A stretch of 64,000 nucleotides of DNA from Hymenobacter chitinivorans DSM 11115 (GCF_002797555.1 NZ_PGFA01000001.1:3038001-3102000), one strand, 5' to 3'; shown: positions 26,582-35,644, counted from the first letter of the stretch. Translations and numbers: made by a program. The notes: a model not told the origin generated them from the letters alone.

Positions 26582-27094
26582 ATGAAAAAAATCGGTTTAC
26601 TTTCTGACACCCACAGCTACTGGGATGAGCGCATCCTGCACCACCTCACGGGCTGCGACGAAATCTGGCATGCCGGCGACTTCGGCACCGCAGCCGTCAT
26701 CGAGGCCCTGGAGACCGTAGCACCCCTACGCGGCGTGTACGGCAACATCGACGGCCGGGACGTGCGCCAGACCCAGCCTTTGGTGCAGAATTTCGAAATA
26801 GAGGGCCTGCGGGTGCTCATGACCCACATCGGCGGCTACCCGGGCCACTACTCCCCCGCCGCCCGCCCGCTGCTGACCCAGGAGCGGCCGGGCCTGTTTA
26901 TTTCCGGCCACTCCCACATTCTCAAAGTCATGCCCGACCCCAAGCTGGGCCTACTCCACCTGAACCCCGGCGCGGCCGGCATGCACGGCTTCCACAAAGT
27001 GCGGACCATGCTGCGCTTCGAAGTGGCCAACGGCAAAGTGCAGCAGCTACAGGCCATTGAGCTGGGACTAAGAGGTGAGATGGTGAAATTGTGA
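26582..27094 (+). CDS. YfcE/MJ0936-type metallophosphoesterase
   Basis: 170 residues. Calcineurin-like metal sites in order: LLSDTHSYWD, HAGDFG, YGNIDGRD, THIGGYPG and SGHSHI, ending with HLNPGAAG. Typical of small YfcE phosphodiesterases, which act on phosphodiesters with Mn2+. A TACTTTTA element ends 7 nt before the ATG. Followed by a family A repeat. Confidence 0.9.
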   Translation: MKKIGLLSDTHSYWDERILHHLTGCDEIWHAGDFGTAAVIEALETVAPLRGVYGNIDGRDVRQTQPLVQNFEIEGLRVLMTHIGGYPGHYSPAARPLLTQERPGLFISGHSHILKVMPDPKLGLLHLNPGAAGMHGFHKVRTMLRFEVANGKVQQLQAIELGLRGEMVKL

Positions 27095-27290
27095 GATGGT
27101 GAGTTTTTTGTTCTGCTGGCGCAGTCCTTCCTGTCATGGTGAGGGACGAAGCCATCCGTCCGCTGCCAGTGACCAATGCCCTTTCACCAAAAAGCCTTTT
27201 CTCGTTGGCACGGGAAAAGGGCTTTTTACATTAGAAGGCTTTCTACATTTCTAGAGGGCGGATTGCTACGGCCTTCGGCCTCGCAAGGAC
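27073..27290. repeat. Family A intergenic palindromic repeat (copy A3) with GTGAGATGGTGA tract
   Basis: Core 27131-27290: TGTCATGGTGAGGGACGAAG...CCATCCGTCC, inner stem AAGCCTTTTCTCG / CGGGAAAAGGGCTT, and AGGGCGGATTGCTACGG...CTCGCAAGGAC. A GTGAGATGGTGA-type tract (27073-27104) overlaps the 3' end of the phosphoesterase gene, so its last codons (RGEMVKL) are encoded by tract sequence. Confidence 0.75.
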
Positions 27291-27320
27291 CTCCGTTTTG
27301 CAGAAAGCTTAAAAAACAAA

Positions 27321-27352
27321 AAAGCGCCGCTTTCCGGAGAAAGGGCGCTTTC
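27321..27352 (-). terminator. Rho-independent terminator of the 100-aa gene
   Basis: Stem AAAGCGCC / GGCGCTTT extended by inner CTTTC / GAAAG with one bulge. Read leftwards it is followed by TTTTTGTTTTTT (A-rich 27311-27322). Confidence 0.75.
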
Positions 27353-27394
27353 TTGAAATCTATAGAAGCCAACCGACGCGGGTGGCAAGCCGAT

Positions 27395-27697
27395 TTAGAG
27401 GGCGATTTCCGGCTTGGGATGCTCGCCTTCCTGACCGTCTTCGTTGACGGGTTTGGTTACGGCCTCAGCATCATCGAAAGCGGCGGCATTGTCCTGAGCC
27501 GTAGTGGCTTTGGCAGCGGGAGCAGCTTTGGGGGCGGAGGCTACGGGAGCAGCACCGCCGTTGAAGCGGGATTTCAGTTCATCAAGGTCCACGTTCTTCA
27601 GAACGGGGGTCAACAGCAGTTGCTTGATGATGCGCTGCTTGTTGTTGGCACGCGCAATGTTCTTGCGGTGCTTACGCTTCAGTCGGGTGACGCTCAT
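27395..27697 (-). CDS. Conserved small basic/acidic hypothetical protein
   Basis: 100 residues from ATG 27697. N-terminus very basic (MSVTRLKRKHRKNIARANNK) followed by RIIKQLLLTPVLKNVDLDELK, then an Ala/Pro-rich linker and an acidic tail. It looks like an RNA- or DNA-binding head with a flexible tail. I do not recognise a named family. It has its own promoter (27734-27741) and terminator, which supports a real gene. Confidence 0.65.
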   Translation of the reverse strand: MSVTRLKRKHRKNIARANNKQRIIKQLLLTPVLKNVDLDELKSRFNGGAAPVASAPKAAPAAKATTAQDNAAAFDDAEAVTKPVNEDGQEGEHPKPEIAL

Positions 27698-27718
27698 ATC
27701 CGGGTCGGTTAAAGTCTT

Positions 27719-27754
27719 TTTGTAAAGGAGGGGCAAAAGTAAGTCTTATTTTTG
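27719..27754. promoter_or_regulatory. Divergent promoters with two exact TANNTTTG boxes
   Basis: Minus strand TACTTTTG (27741-27734) for the 100-aa gene. Plus strand TATTTTTG (27747-27754) with TTTG at 27719-27722 (24-nt spacing) for ltaE. The boxes are only 5 nt apart, so the two polymerases would overlap. Confidence 0.6.
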
Positions 27755-27812
27755 AATCGGGAAACAGTTGTTCCTTCTTCCTTGTCTTCATCCTTTCGTT
27801 TTGCTCCCAGCT

Positions 27813-28853
27813 ATGCCTGAACCCATTATCGATTTACGCTCCGACACCGTCACCCGGCCTACGGCCGAGATGCTGCACGCCATGCTCCACGCCCCCGTCG
27901 GCGACGACGTGTACGAGGAAGACCCCACGGTGCGGGAGCTGGAGGAAACCTCGGCCGCCCGCTTCGGCCTGGAGGCCGGCCTGTTCTGCCCCTCCGGCAC
28001 CATGACCAACCAGATTGCCATCAAGGCCCACACCGAGCCGCTGTCGGAAGTTATCTGCGAGCAGACGGCCCACGTGTATTTGTGGGAAGTGGGCGGCATT
28101 GCCTTTCACTCGGGCGCTTCGGTGGCCTTGCTGCCCGGCGACCGGGGCCGCGTGACGGCCGCCCAGGTGGAAGCTGCCATCCGGCCCGCCAACAACGTGC
28201 ACTACCCGACTTCGAACCTGATTTGCCTGGAAAACACCAGCAACCGGGGCGGGGGCAGCTGCTACTCGATGGAAGCCATTGCCAGCATTGCCGAAGTAGC
28301 CCAGCGCCGCGGCCTGGCCCTGCACCTCGACGGAGCCCGGATTTTCAACGCCCTGGTAGCCACCGGGCAGGACGCGGCCGAGTACGGCAAGTACTTCGAC
28401 TCGATTTCGGTGTGCCTGTCGAAAGGTCTGGGTGCGCCGGTGGGCTCGGTTCTGCTGGGCTCCAAGGCGTTTATTCACAAGTGCCGCCGGATCCGCAAGG
28501 TAATGGGCGGGGGCATGCGGCAGGCCGGGATTCTGGCCGCGGCCGGCCTCTACGCCCTAGAGCACAACGTGGCGCGCCTGGCCGACGACCACCGCCGGGC
28601 CCAGGAATTAGGCGCTACGCTGGCCGCCCAGCCCTACGTGGCCGAGGTGCTGCCGATTGAAACCAACCTGGCCATTTTCCGCCTCCGGGACGAAATGCCC
28701 GCCGAAACCTTCCTGGCCCAGTTGGAGCAGCAGGGCATCCGGGCTTCGTCGTTTGGCCCGCAGATGATTCGCTTCGTCACCCACCTCGACGTGGATGACT
28801 CGATGGTGGAGCGGGTGAATCAGGCTTTGCACAGCCTGAGCGTACCGGCTTAA
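27813..28853 (+). CDS. ltaE: Low-specificity L-threonine aldolase
   Basis: 346 residues from ATG 27813. PLP fold-type I: starts [12 protein letters not shown], has [21 protein letters not shown] and the Schiff-base lysine K204 in [14 protein letters not shown]. Cleaves threonine and other beta-hydroxy amino acids to glycine plus an aldehyde. Length and motifs are normal. The 3' end overlaps nhaA (opposite strand) by 4 nt. Confidence 0.92.
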   Translation: MPEPIIDLRSDTVTRPTAEMLHAMLHAPVGDDVYEEDPTVRELEETSAARFGLEAGLFCPSGTMTNQIAIKAHTEPLSEVICEQTAHVYLWEVGGIAFHSGASVALLPGDRGRVTAAQVEAAIRPANNVHYPTSNLICLENTSNRGGGSCYSMEAIASIAEVAQRRGLALHLDGARIFNALVATGQDAAEYGKYFDSISVCLSKGLGAPVGSVLLGSKAFIHKCRRIRKVMGGGMRQAGILAAAGLYALEHNVARLADDHRRAQELGATLAAQPYVAEVLPIETNLAIFRLRDEMPAETFLAQLEQQGIRASSFGPQMIRFVTHLDVDDSMVERVNQALHSLSVPA

Positions 28854-30034
28854 ACCTCTATTTCCGACTCAGTAGGGCCGACGGGAGCTTCGCTGTCGTC
28901 GGCCTTGTCGGCTAGGTGGAGCACGAATAGGCCGGCCAGAGCCGCCAGCAAGGAGCCCAGAATAACGGCCAGCTTGGCCACGTCGACCCGGCCGGGGTCG
29001 TGAAAGGACAGGTTGGCAATGAAGATGGCCATGGTAAAGCCGATGCCGGCGGTAAGGCCCAGCCCCAGCATCTTAAACCAGGTAACGCGCTCCGGCAGGG
29101 CCGAAATACCGGCTTTGACCGTGAGCCAGGTGGCCCCGAAAATTCCCAGCGGCTTGCCCAGCAGCAGGCCCAGGGCCACGCCCAGCCCCAACGGACTCAG
29201 CAGCTCACTCACCGCCCCGGCCGATACGACGATGGCCGTGTTAGCCAACGCAAACACGGGCAGAATCAGGTAGCTGATGGGCTTGTGCAGGGCCGCTTCC
29301 AGCTTTTCGATGGCGTCGGTGGGAATCGTCAGGGCCAGCAGCACGCCGGCAATGGTGGCGTGAATACCTGATTTGAGCACGAAAAACCATAAGGCCAAGC
29401 CCAGCAGAAAGTAGAGCGGCAGCCAGGTTACCCGGAGGCGGTTGAGCAGCACCAGGACGGCCATGATACCCCCGGCGGCCAGCAAATAGGTCAAATCCAG
29501 ACCCTGGGTGTAGAAAAGGGCAATGATGAGCACGGCTATCAAATCGTCGATGATGGCCAGGGCGGTGAGGAACACGCGCAAACCGGGCGGCACTTTCTCG
29601 CCCAGCAACGACAGAATGCCGAGGGAAAAGGCAATATCGGTGGCCGTGGGCACGGCCCAGCCGTGGCCGGTGGCAGTACCGGCGTTGAAGGCCAGGTAAA
29701 TACCGGCCGGCACCGCCACGCCGCCCACGGCGGCCAGAATCGGCAGCAGGGCCTGGCGCACGTCGGTCAGTTCCCCATACAGCACCTCCCGCTTGATTTC
29801 CAGGCCCACGGAAAAGAAAAACACGACCATCAGCCCGTCGTCGACCCAGTGGGCCAGGGTTTTCTGCAGCGGGGCCCAGCCCAGCGGAGTTTCCCAGAAA
29901 TGCAGGTAGTTGGGCCCTAGGACGGAATTGCTGACCAGCAGGGACACAACGGTGGCCAGCAGCAGCAGCAGCCCGGACAACTTACCACTTTCGGACAGTT
30001 CCCGAATCGGGACGAGGATTTTACGGAGGGGCAT
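28850..30034 (-). CDS. nhaA: Na+/H+ antiporter NhaA
   Basis: 394 residues, about 12 helices. Landmarks: [26 protein letters not shown], and the ion-binding double aspartate in [13 protein letters not shown], with [13 protein letters not shown] later. Electrogenic antiport for sodium and pH homeostasis at the inner membrane. A TTTACTTTG element (about 30046-30054) lies 10-20 nt upstream of the start. Confidence 0.95.
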   Translation of the reverse strand: MPLRKILVPIRELSESGKLSGLLLLLATVVSLLVSNSVLGPNYLHFWETPLGWAPLQKTLAHWVDDGLMVVFFFSVGLEIKREVLYGELTDVRQALLPILAAVGGVAVPAGIYLAFNAGTATGHGWAVPTATDIAFSLGILSLLGEKVPPGLRVFLTALAIIDDLIAVLIIALFYTQGLDLTYLLAAGGIMAVLVLLNRLRVTWLPLYFLLGLALWFFVLKSGIHATIAGVLLALTIPTDAIEKLEAALHKPISYLILPVFALANTAIVVSAGAVSELLSPLGLGVALGLLLGKPLGIFGATWLTVKAGISALPERVTWFKMLGLGLTAGIGFTMAIFIANLSFHDPGRVDVAKLAVILGSLLAALAGLFVLHLADKADDSEAPVGPTESEIEV

Positions 30035-30240
30035 CGGGCAACGGCAAAGTAAACCCTCTGCGCCGAAAGGCCGGGGGTGGAAGCAGAAAAGCGGGCCGGC
30101 TGGCGTTCCGCGCGCAGGGTAGCCGCGAAATGGTCCGGTCCGTAAACCTACTACTAAGAACTTACTCCCATCTTTACGCCATTCGGGCCCGCGCGCCGCG
30201 TTTTTCTTTTTTCTGCCCGGTAGTAGCTCTGCTTCCTTCT

Positions 30241-30897
30241 ATGAACCTGTTTGTTATCGGTGACGTCCACGGCTGCTACCACACCTTTCTGGAGCTGCTC
30301 CAGCATTGGCAGCCCGAGCAGGAGCTACTGCTGCAGGTAGGCGACCTGATGGACCGCGGCAACTTTGCGCCCGAAACCATCAGCCTGGCCATCAGCCTGG
30401 GCGAAAAGCATCCGCAGCAAACCGTGTTTCTGAAGGGCAACCACGAGGTGGGCATGACGCGCCACTACGGTCCGCAGGGCCCCTACCCCAGCTGGCTGCA
30501 GTGGGGCGGGCGGTACACCCTGCACCAATACAGCCGGCACAAAGAGCTCTTGGCAGCTCACCTGAGCTGGCTGCAGCAACGGCCGCTGTTCTGGGAAAAC
30601 GACGCCGTACTGGTGAGCCACGCCGGGCTGGCCGACACGCCCAACCCGCTCGACGAGGACAACCCCGACGGAATTCTGTGGCGGCGCGGGCCCCTGCGCA
30701 ACATCGGCAAGCTCCAGGTTATCGGCCACACGCCCACCGATGGCAGCCCCGACTTCGACCCAATTCACCACGTGCTGAACATCGACACCGGCGCCGTGTA
30801 TGGCCAGGCCCTGACCGGGGTCAAAATCAAGGCCAACGGCGACGTGCTGCGGGTAATTTCCGTGCCTACTAACCCCCTCGACAGTGACCGAGCCTGA
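30241..30897 (+). CDS. Serine/threonine phosphatase-type metallophosphoesterase
   Basis: 218 residues from ATG 30241. PPP-like motifs: GDVHGCY (GDxHG), GDLMDRG (GDxxDRG), LKGNHEVG (GNHE), then HAGLAD and GHTPTDG. Similar to bacterial PrpA/PrpB-type protein phosphatases and symmetrical Ap4A hydrolases; the exact substrate is open. Overlaps the glycosylase gene by 14 nt, so translation is coupled. Confidence 0.88.
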   Translation: MNLFVIGDVHGCYHTFLELLQHWQPEQELLLQVGDLMDRGNFAPETISLAISLGEKHPQQTVFLKGNHEVGMTRHYGPQGPYPSWLQWGGRYTLHQYSRHKELLAAHLSWLQQRPLFWENDAVLVSHAGLADTPNPLDEDNPDGILWRRGPLRNIGKLQVIGHTPTDGSPDFDPIHHVLNIDTGAVYGQALTGVKIKANGDVLRVISVPTNPLDSDRA

Positions 30898-31543
30898 GTT
30901 GACTTCCGCCCCCCTTTCTGCTTCCGAAGCCGCCCGGCGCCACCTCAGCCAGGCCGACCCAGTCCTGGCGGCCATTATTGCCCGGGGCCGTGCCATCGAG
31001 CCCCGCCCCCACGAGGATTTGTACCTGGCGTTGCTGCGCGCCATCGTCAGCCAGCAGATTTCGACCAAGGCCGCGGCGGCCATCTGGAAAAAGGTTCAGA
31101 CGCTGTTTCTGCCCGAGGGCTACCCCGAGCCGGCCGTCCTGATTTTGCTCACTGACGACGAGCTGCGCGCGGCCGGGATTTCGCGCCAGAAAGCCGGCTA
31201 CCTGCGCGCCATTGCCGAGTTTGCCCAGCGCGGCCAGCTCGACCACGCCCACCTCAGCCAGCTCGAAGCCGAGGCCTTTACCCAGCACCTGACCCAGATC
31301 AAAGGCGTAGGCCGCTGGACCGCCCAGATGCTGCAAATGTTTGCCCTGGACCAGCCCGACGTGTTTCCCGAAGGGGATTTGGGCATTCAGAACGCCATGC
31401 GCAAGCACTACGGCCTACTGGAAACCGGCCGGGCCCTGCTGCGCCGCATGAGTGAAATTGCCGAGCCCTGGCGCCCCTACCGCACTTTGGCCAGCAAGTA
31501 CCTCTGGCAGTCGTTGGACAATACGCCCGCCGACGAGCAGTAG
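30884..31543 (+). CDS. AlkA-like DNA-3-methyladenine glycosylase
   Basis: 219 residues from GTG 30884, overlapping the phosphatase gene. HhH-GPD fold: IVSQQISTKAAAAIWKK, the helix-hairpin-helix IKGVGRWTAQMLQMF and the catalytic Asp in FPEGDLGIQNAM. Removes alkylated purines in base excision repair. It lacks the N-terminal domain of E. coli AlkA, like the short MAG-type enzymes. Confidence 0.9.
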   Translation: MTEPELTSAPLSASEAARRHLSQADPVLAAIIARGRAIEPRPHEDLYLALLRAIVSQQISTKAAAAIWKKVQTLFLPEGYPEPAVLILLTDDELRAAGISRQKAGYLRAIAEFAQRGQLDHAHLSQLEAEAFTQHLTQIKGVGRWTAQMLQMFALDQPDVFPEGDLGIQNAMRKHYGLLETGRALLRRMSEIAEPWRPYRTLASKYLWQSLDNTPADEQ

Positions 31544-31544
31544 C

Positions 31545-31760
31545 CTAGCGCTGGTCGGAGCCCGAATCGGGGTTGTTGCCGGCGGCCCGCTTCTGGTCGA
31601 GGTAGGTGACGACCATCGTGACGAAAATGGCCACGAACGGCACGCAGAGCCCAAACAGCATCCAGCGCCACAACGAGCGGTTGTTCATGTGGGCAATGTA
31701 GCCCGTAATCAGGGCCGAGGGCAAACACACGAAGACCAGCAAAAAAACGTAATCAATCAA
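31545..31760 (-). CDS. Small two-helix membrane protein
   Basis: 71 residues, probably from TTG 31760 (MIDYVFLLVF). Two hydrophobic segments, about 3-22 and 30-50, with NNRSLWRWMLFG between them and a charged tail (DQKRAAGNNPDSGSDQR). This resembles small PLDc_N/DUF-type membrane proteins. Last gene of a minus-strand run behind DUF58 and the four-Cys protein. Start codon uncertain. Confidence 0.55.
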   Translation of the reverse strand: MIDYVFLLVFVCLPSALITGYIAHMNNRSLWRWMLFGLCVPFVAIFVTMVVTYLDQKRAAGNNPDSGSDQR

Positions 31761-31790
31761 AATTGGGGGCTTAAGAAATGAAGTGAGCCG

Positions 31791-32048
31791 CTAGCGGTAG
31801 TGCGCCGGAATCTGGCTCAGCTGGGATTCCAGCTGCCAGTCGGCGGGTTTCAGGTTGGGGTAAAACCAGGCAGTGCCGCCGCTGAGCCACTGCTGGCGGA
31901 AGCTGCGGCTGCTGGCCACCGAGTAATCATCGACGCCGAACTGGGCCCCGCAGCACTCACAGGTACCGTAGTCGGGTGTGTCGCCCTGCGGGCCCCAGGG
32001 CGAGTAGTCGTAGTCGAGGCCGCAGACGCGGCAGTTCCACGTGCTCAT
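31791..32048 (-). CDS. Small zinc-ribbon-like four-cysteine protein
   Basis: 85 residues. Two Cys pairs, WNCRVCGLDYDYSPWG and GTCECCGAQFGVDD, suggest a rubredoxin-like or zinc-ribbon knuckle (CPCC-type). The C-terminal half is aromatic-rich (GTAWFYPNLKPADWQLE). Lies 3 nt behind the DUF58 gene, so co-transcribed. Function unknown; metal binding is inferred from the cysteines. Confidence 0.65.
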   Translation of the reverse strand: MSTWNCRVCGLDYDYSPWGPQGDTPDYGTCECCGAQFGVDDYSVASSRSFRQQWLSGGTAWFYPNLKPADWQLESQLSQIPAHYR

Positions 32049-32051
32049 TCC

Positions 32052-32969
32052 CTACCGGACTTTACCACGCTTGACCAGGTAGGCATACAGCACCTTATCG
32101 AACGTCTCCCGGATGTCGACTGGCACGAAATCAATGCGGTACTGCCCGCAGCGCAGGGCCAGTTCCTGCTCGTACTGCTGCATGGCGGCCCGGTACTGCT
32201 CGCGCACCTGGGCCGGCTGCAGCTTCACCTGCTCCCCGGTTTCCACGTCCTCAAACAAGTACGGCCGCTCGGCAAAGGCAAAATCGGCCTCGGTGGCCCG
32301 GTCCATGATGTGGAACAGCAACACCTCGTGCTGGGCGTGGCGCAGGTGCTGCAGGGCGGCCAGGCTGGCAGTTTGTTCCTCGGGGCTGCGGCCCAGCATG
32401 TCGGAAAACAGCACTACCAACGAGCGTTTGGGAATCTGTTGGGCAATCTGGTGAATCACGCCCGACACGTCGGTGGCCCGGCGCGGGGCAGCGGGCCGCT
32501 CCAGCAGCTGCTGCAGGGTCAGCAGCAGGGTGTGGCGGTGCGAGGAAGTAGAGCGCACGGGCGTTTGCAGCTCAATCTGGTCGGCAAACGTGACCAGGCC
32601 CACCGCGTCGCGCTGCTTTTGCAGGAGCGTGGCCAGGGCCGCGGTGCAGAGCACGGCAAAGCGCAGCTTGTCGTGGCTGGGCGCGGGGTAGTACATGCTC
32701 GGGCTCACGTCGAGCAGAATGTGGCAGCGCAGGTTGGTTTCCTCCTCGTAGCGTTTCACGAAGAGCTTGTCGGTGCGGGCCAGCACCTTCCAGTCGATGT
32801 GGCGGGTACTTTCGCCGGGGTTATAGAGGCGGTGTTCCGAAAACTCGACCGAGAAGCCGTGGTAGGGCGACTGGTGCAAGCCCGTAATAAAGCCTTCCAC
32901 GAGCTGGCGGGCCAGGAATTCCAGGTTCTCAAACGAGCGGACGGCGGCCAGATCAAGTGGTTGGGACAT
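32052..32969 (-). CDS. DUF58 domain protein (second locus)
   Basis: 305 residues. DUF58 signature EHRLYNPGESTRHIDWKVLARTDKLF and VWA-like ILLDVSPSM and LVVLFSDMLG, with a TDVS block for the MIDAS Thr. Distinct from the 13.3-kb DUF58 gene and without Bat partners; instead the four-Cys and two-helix protein genes follow. Probably cytoplasmic or membrane-associated and MoxR-linked, but no MoxR gene is seen here. Confidence 0.85.
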   Translation of the reverse strand: MSQPLDLAAVRSFENLEFLARQLVEGFITGLHQSPYHGFSVEFSEHRLYNPGESTRHIDWKVLARTDKLFVKRYEEETNLRCHILLDVSPSMYYPAPSHDKLRFAVLCTAALATLLQKQRDAVGLVTFADQIELQTPVRSTSSHRHTLLLTLQQLLERPAAPRRATDVSGVIHQIAQQIPKRSLVVLFSDMLGRSPEEQTASLAALQHLRHAQHEVLLFHIMDRATEADFAFAERPYLFEDVETGEQVKLQPAQVREQYRAAMQQYEQELALRCGQYRIDFVPVDIRETFDKVLYAYLVKRGKVR

Positions 32970-33240
32970 GGGTGAAATGGTGAATGAGTGAATGAGTAAA
33001 GTACCGCTAGAGAGTGCAATACATAGTTTTTACCAGATATAATCCAGCTTTTGGTAATTCCCTAATTTTTTCCCGGCTCTGTCCAAAAATCCTGCTTCTA
33101 AGCGCTGCAAGGCGTAAAACAAAGATACCCGGCATTTTGTGCAAAAAATTTGACCTCAATATTTTTATATACGACTGCAACACTTTACTTTGGGTTGCAA
33201 TTCAATCATCTTGGAATAAATCAACCTATTTGAAGGCACC
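32970..33240. promoter_or_regulatory. AT-rich divergent intergenic region upstream of the PUR gene
   Basis: Begins with a GTGAATGA tract (32973-32996). The rest is unusually AT-rich. TTTACTTTG (about 33183-33191), one base off TANNTTTG, would give the PUR gene a roughly 45-nt A/T-rich leader. Confidence 0.4.
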
Positions 33241-33597
33241 GTGGAAGACCGTCACGATCAGGAAGAAATCTACTCCCAACGCATTAAAGCTGGCAAACGC
33301 ACGTACTTTTTCGATGTAAAAGCGACGCGCGGTCAGGACTACTACCTCACCATCACCGAGAGCAAGCGCAAGCTGCGGGATGATGACACGTTTTCCTACG
33401 AGAAACACAAAATCTTCCTCTACAAGGAAGACTTCGCTAAGTTCGTCGATGCCCTGCAGGACGCCGTGGATTACGTGCGTGAGGAGCTGCTCACCGAAGA
33501 GGAAGTAGCCGAACTCGACCGCCCCCGCCCCGCCTACGACAACTACGAAGGCGACAATCCCGGCTTCAACCCCAACCGCTCCGACGACAACTACTAG
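33241..33597 (+). CDS. PUR-family (DUF3276) DNA/RNA-binding protein
   Basis: 118 residues from GTG 33241. The core EEIYSQRIKAGKRTYFFDVK then DYYLTITESKRK is the PUR-alpha-like repeat of DUF3276, known as a nucleic-acid-binding fold in Bacteroidota and Borrelia. The acidic, Asn/Asp/Tyr-rich tail is typical. Likely a small abundant RNA/DNA binder. Own promoter region and a strong terminator. Confidence 0.92.
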   Translation: MEDRHDQEEIYSQRIKAGKRTYFFDVKATRGQDYYLTITESKRKLRDDDTFSYEKHKIFLYKEDFAKFVDALQDAVDYVREELLTEEEVAELDRPRPAYDNYEGDNPGFNPNRSDDNY

Positions 33598-33653
33598 CCC
33601 CGAAGCTTAGCGAAACACTGCTTTACTCTTCATTTGTATTCAGCTCCTTCGCG

Positions 33654-33693
33654 CGGCGCGCTTTGGCTCTCGGGTCGAAGCGCGCCGTTTTTT
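33654..33693 (+). terminator. Rho-independent terminator of the PUR gene
   Basis: 10-bp perfect stem CGGCGCGCTT / AAGCGCGCCG followed by TTTTTT. Confidence 0.85.
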
Positions 33694-33717
33694 GTTTGGG
33701 CCAGCCGTTTTTCCGTC

Positions 33718-33898
33718 TGTCATCCTGAACGCAACGAAGTGTAGGGAAGCGTAGGGAAGGACCTTCCTCGCCTACCCCACTATAGCTCATGCCAACGCAC
33801 AAAAGCCCCTGACTACCGGCGTGGTTAAGGGCTTTCTACATTGAAGGAAGATTGTCACTGAGGTGAGGAAGGTTCTTCGGCTGCGCCTCAGGATGACA
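33718..33898. repeat. Chimeric family A/B intergenic repeat (B3)
   Basis: Family B ends (TGTCATCCTGAACGCAACG ... GCGCCTCAGGATGACA, with GAAGGACCTT facing AAGGTTCTTC) enclose a family A-like centre (AAAAGCCCC...AAGGGCTTTCTACATT). Part of a 486-nt gap (33598-34083) without genes. Confidence 0.75.
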
Positions 33899-33911
33899 GA
33901 CGAAGAGGTTA

Positions 33912-33952
33912 GCACTGCGGTAGAGATGCTTCGGCTGCGCTCAGCATGACGT
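33912..33952. repeat. Family D right half-repeat
   Basis: Reads GGTAGAGATGCTTCGGCTGCG...CAGCATGAC: the right half of another palindrome type, also ending in ATGAC. A similar half is at 42250-42293. The left half is absent. Confidence 0.55.
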
Positions 33953-34014
33953 CCGGGTTTCTCCCTTCTCTAGGCCACCTTCGCGCTAGCCAAGGATTCC
34001 CCGAAAAACAGCCG

Positions 34015-34022
34015 TACCTTTG
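34015..34022 (+). promoter_or_regulatory. TACCTTTG -7 element of ychF
   Basis: Exact TANNTTTG 61 nt before ATG 34084. Downstream of it lies an inverted ACTCACCATTTCACC simple-sequence tract (34049-34083) that would form the leader. Confidence 0.55.
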
Positions 34023-34083
34023 CCCCTCGAATTGCGCCCAGCGGGCGTAACTCACCATTTCACCAACTCACCATTTCACTTAT

Positions 34084-35184
34084 ATGGGTCTCCGCTGCGG
34101 AATCGTCGGTTTGCCGAACGTGGGTAAGTCCACGCTGTTCAACGCCCTTTCGAACGCCAAGGCCGAATCGGCCAACTATCCTTTCTGCACCATCGAGCCC
34201 AACGTGGGCGTGATTACCGTGCCCGATGAGCGCCTCCAGATCTTGGAAGCTCTGGTGAACCCCAAGCGCGTGCTGCCCACCATTATCGAGTTTGTGGACA
34301 TTGCCGGTCTGGTGAAAGGAGCTTCCAAAGGGGAAGGTCTGGGGAATAAATTCCTGGCCAACATCCGCGAAGTCGACGCCATCATTCACGTGGTGCGCTG
34401 CTTCGACGACCCCAACATCGTGCACGTGGCCGGCGGTGTCGACCCCGTCTTCGACAAGGACGTTATCGACACCGAGCTGCAGCTCAAGGACCTGGAAAGC
34501 ATCGACAAGAAGCTCCAGAAGTCGGAGCGCTCGGCCAAGGCCGGCGACGCGGCGGCCAAGAAGGAAGTAGCTATTCTGCAGCGCTTCAAGGCGGCTTTGG
34601 AAGCCGGGCAAAACGCCCGCGCCGTAGCCGCCGACGAGGTAGAGCTCGAAGCCGTGGCCGATTTGCAGCTGCTCACCATCAAGCCCGTGATTTACGTGGC
34701 CAACGTGGACGAGGCCAGCATCAAGACCGATGGCAACAAGCACGTGGCCGCCCTGCGCGAGCATGTGAAGGCCGAAGGGGCTCAGGTAGTGCTGGTATCA
34801 GCCGCCATTGAGGAGCAGATTGCCGACATGGAAGACCCCGAGGAAAAGGAAATGTTCCTGGCCGAGTACGGTCTGACCGAGTCGGGCCTGAACAAGCTGA
34901 TTCGCGCTTCCTACGAGCTGCTCAACCTGATTACCTACTTCACCGCCGGCGTGCAGGAAGTACGGGCCTGGACCATCCACCGCGGTGACAAGGCTCCCCA
35001 AGCGGCCGGCGTTATCCACTCCGACTTCGAGAAGGGCTTTATCCGGGCTGAGGTTATCAAGCTGGCCGATTACCAGGAATACAAGACCGAGGTAAAAATC
35101 AAGGAAGCCGGCAAAATGGCCGTGGAAGGCAAGGACTACGTGGTGCAGGACGGCGACATCATGCACTTCCGCTTCAACGTGTAA
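34084..35184 (+). CDS. ychF: Redox-regulated/ribosome-associated GTPase-family ATPase YchF
   Basis: 366 residues. G1 [14 protein letters not shown], switch segments, the insertion with [19 protein letters not shown], and the C-terminal TGS domain ([38 protein letters not shown]). YchF/OLA1 binds ATP rather than GTP and acts in translation and stress response. Full length. Followed by a family C repeat. Confidence 0.95.
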   Translation: MGLRCGIVGLPNVGKSTLFNALSNAKAESANYPFCTIEPNVGVITVPDERLQILEALVNPKRVLPTIIEFVDIAGLVKGASKGEGLGNKFLANIREVDAIIHVVRCFDDPNIVHVAGGVDPVFDKDVIDTELQLKDLESIDKKLQKSERSAKAGDAAAKKEVAILQRFKAALEAGQNARAVAADEVELEAVADLQLLTIKPVIYVANVDEASIKTDGNKHVAALREHVKAEGAQVVLVSAAIEEQIADMEDPEEKEMFLAEYGLTESGLNKLIRASYELLNLITYFTAGVQEVRAWTIHRGDKAPQAAGVIHSDFEKGFIRAEVIKLADYQEYKTEVKIKEAGKMAVEGKDYVVQDGDIMHFRFNV

Positions 35185-35216
35185 TTGCGGAACGTCTTTT
35201 TTCGGCTGTCATGTCG

Positions 35217-35299
35217 ACCAGCGGGAGACATCTCGCGTGCAGTAGTAATAACTACAATTACCATTACACGCGAGATGTCTCGCTAAGGCTCGACATGAC
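35217..35299. repeat. Family C intergenic palindromic repeat
   Basis: TGTCATGTCGACCAGCG then GAGACATCTCGCGTG faces CACGCGAGATGTCTCGCT then AAGGCTCGACATGAC, with an AT-rich loop of about 25 nt. It lies between ychF and the PhnA-like gene. Confidence 0.8.
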
Positions 35300-35341
35300 G
35301 TTCTGAAATGTTAAGATTCGCGCTTCTCCCCCACCCTTATT

Positions 35342-35551
35342 ATGGACGTAAAAGACAGCAACGGTAACCTGCTCGCCGAGGGCGACTCAGTAACGCTGAT
35401 CAAAGACCTGAAGGTGAAAGGCTCCTCGCTGACGCTCAAGCGCGGCACAATGGTGAAGAACATTCGCCTGACCAACAGCCCCGCCGAAATCGAGGGCCGC
35501 GCGGGCGGCTCCACGATGGTGCTCAAAACCGAGTTTCTGAAGAAGGCTTAG
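35342..35551 (+). CDS. PhnA/YjdM C-terminal-domain protein
   Basis: 69 residues, corresponding only to the C-terminal half of YjdM/PhnA proteins: [20 protein letters not shown] then [16 protein letters not shown] and [11 protein letters not shown]. The N-terminal zinc ribbon of full YjdM is absent; short versions are usual in Bacteroidota. Despite the name, involvement in phosphonate use is doubtful. Ends 35 nt before a strong terminator. Confidence 0.88.
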   Translation: MDVKDSNGNLLAEGDSVTLIKDLKVKGSSLTLKRGTMVKNIRLTNSPAEIEGRAGGSTMVLKTEFLKKA

Positions 35552-35586
35552 CTTCGGGCTATTTCCTGCGGCACAATGCATAAAGC

Positions 35587-35624
35587 AAAATGCCCCGGCC
35601 AGAAATTGGTCGGGGCATTTTGCT
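35587..35624. terminator. Bidirectional terminator
   Basis: Stem AAAATGCCCCGGCC / GGTCGGGGCATTTT (one G-T), loop AGAAATT, with A and T runs on the two sides. Serves the PhnA-like gene and the oppositely oriented permease-peptidase gene. Confidence 0.85.
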
Positions 35625-35644
35625 TTCAGAGCTAGGCTGTTGGC

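Noticed and set aside
33718..33898. Plain terminator for the PUR gene
   Set aside because: A separate complete terminator with T run exists at 33654-33693, so the palindrome is not needed for that and matches the repeat families.
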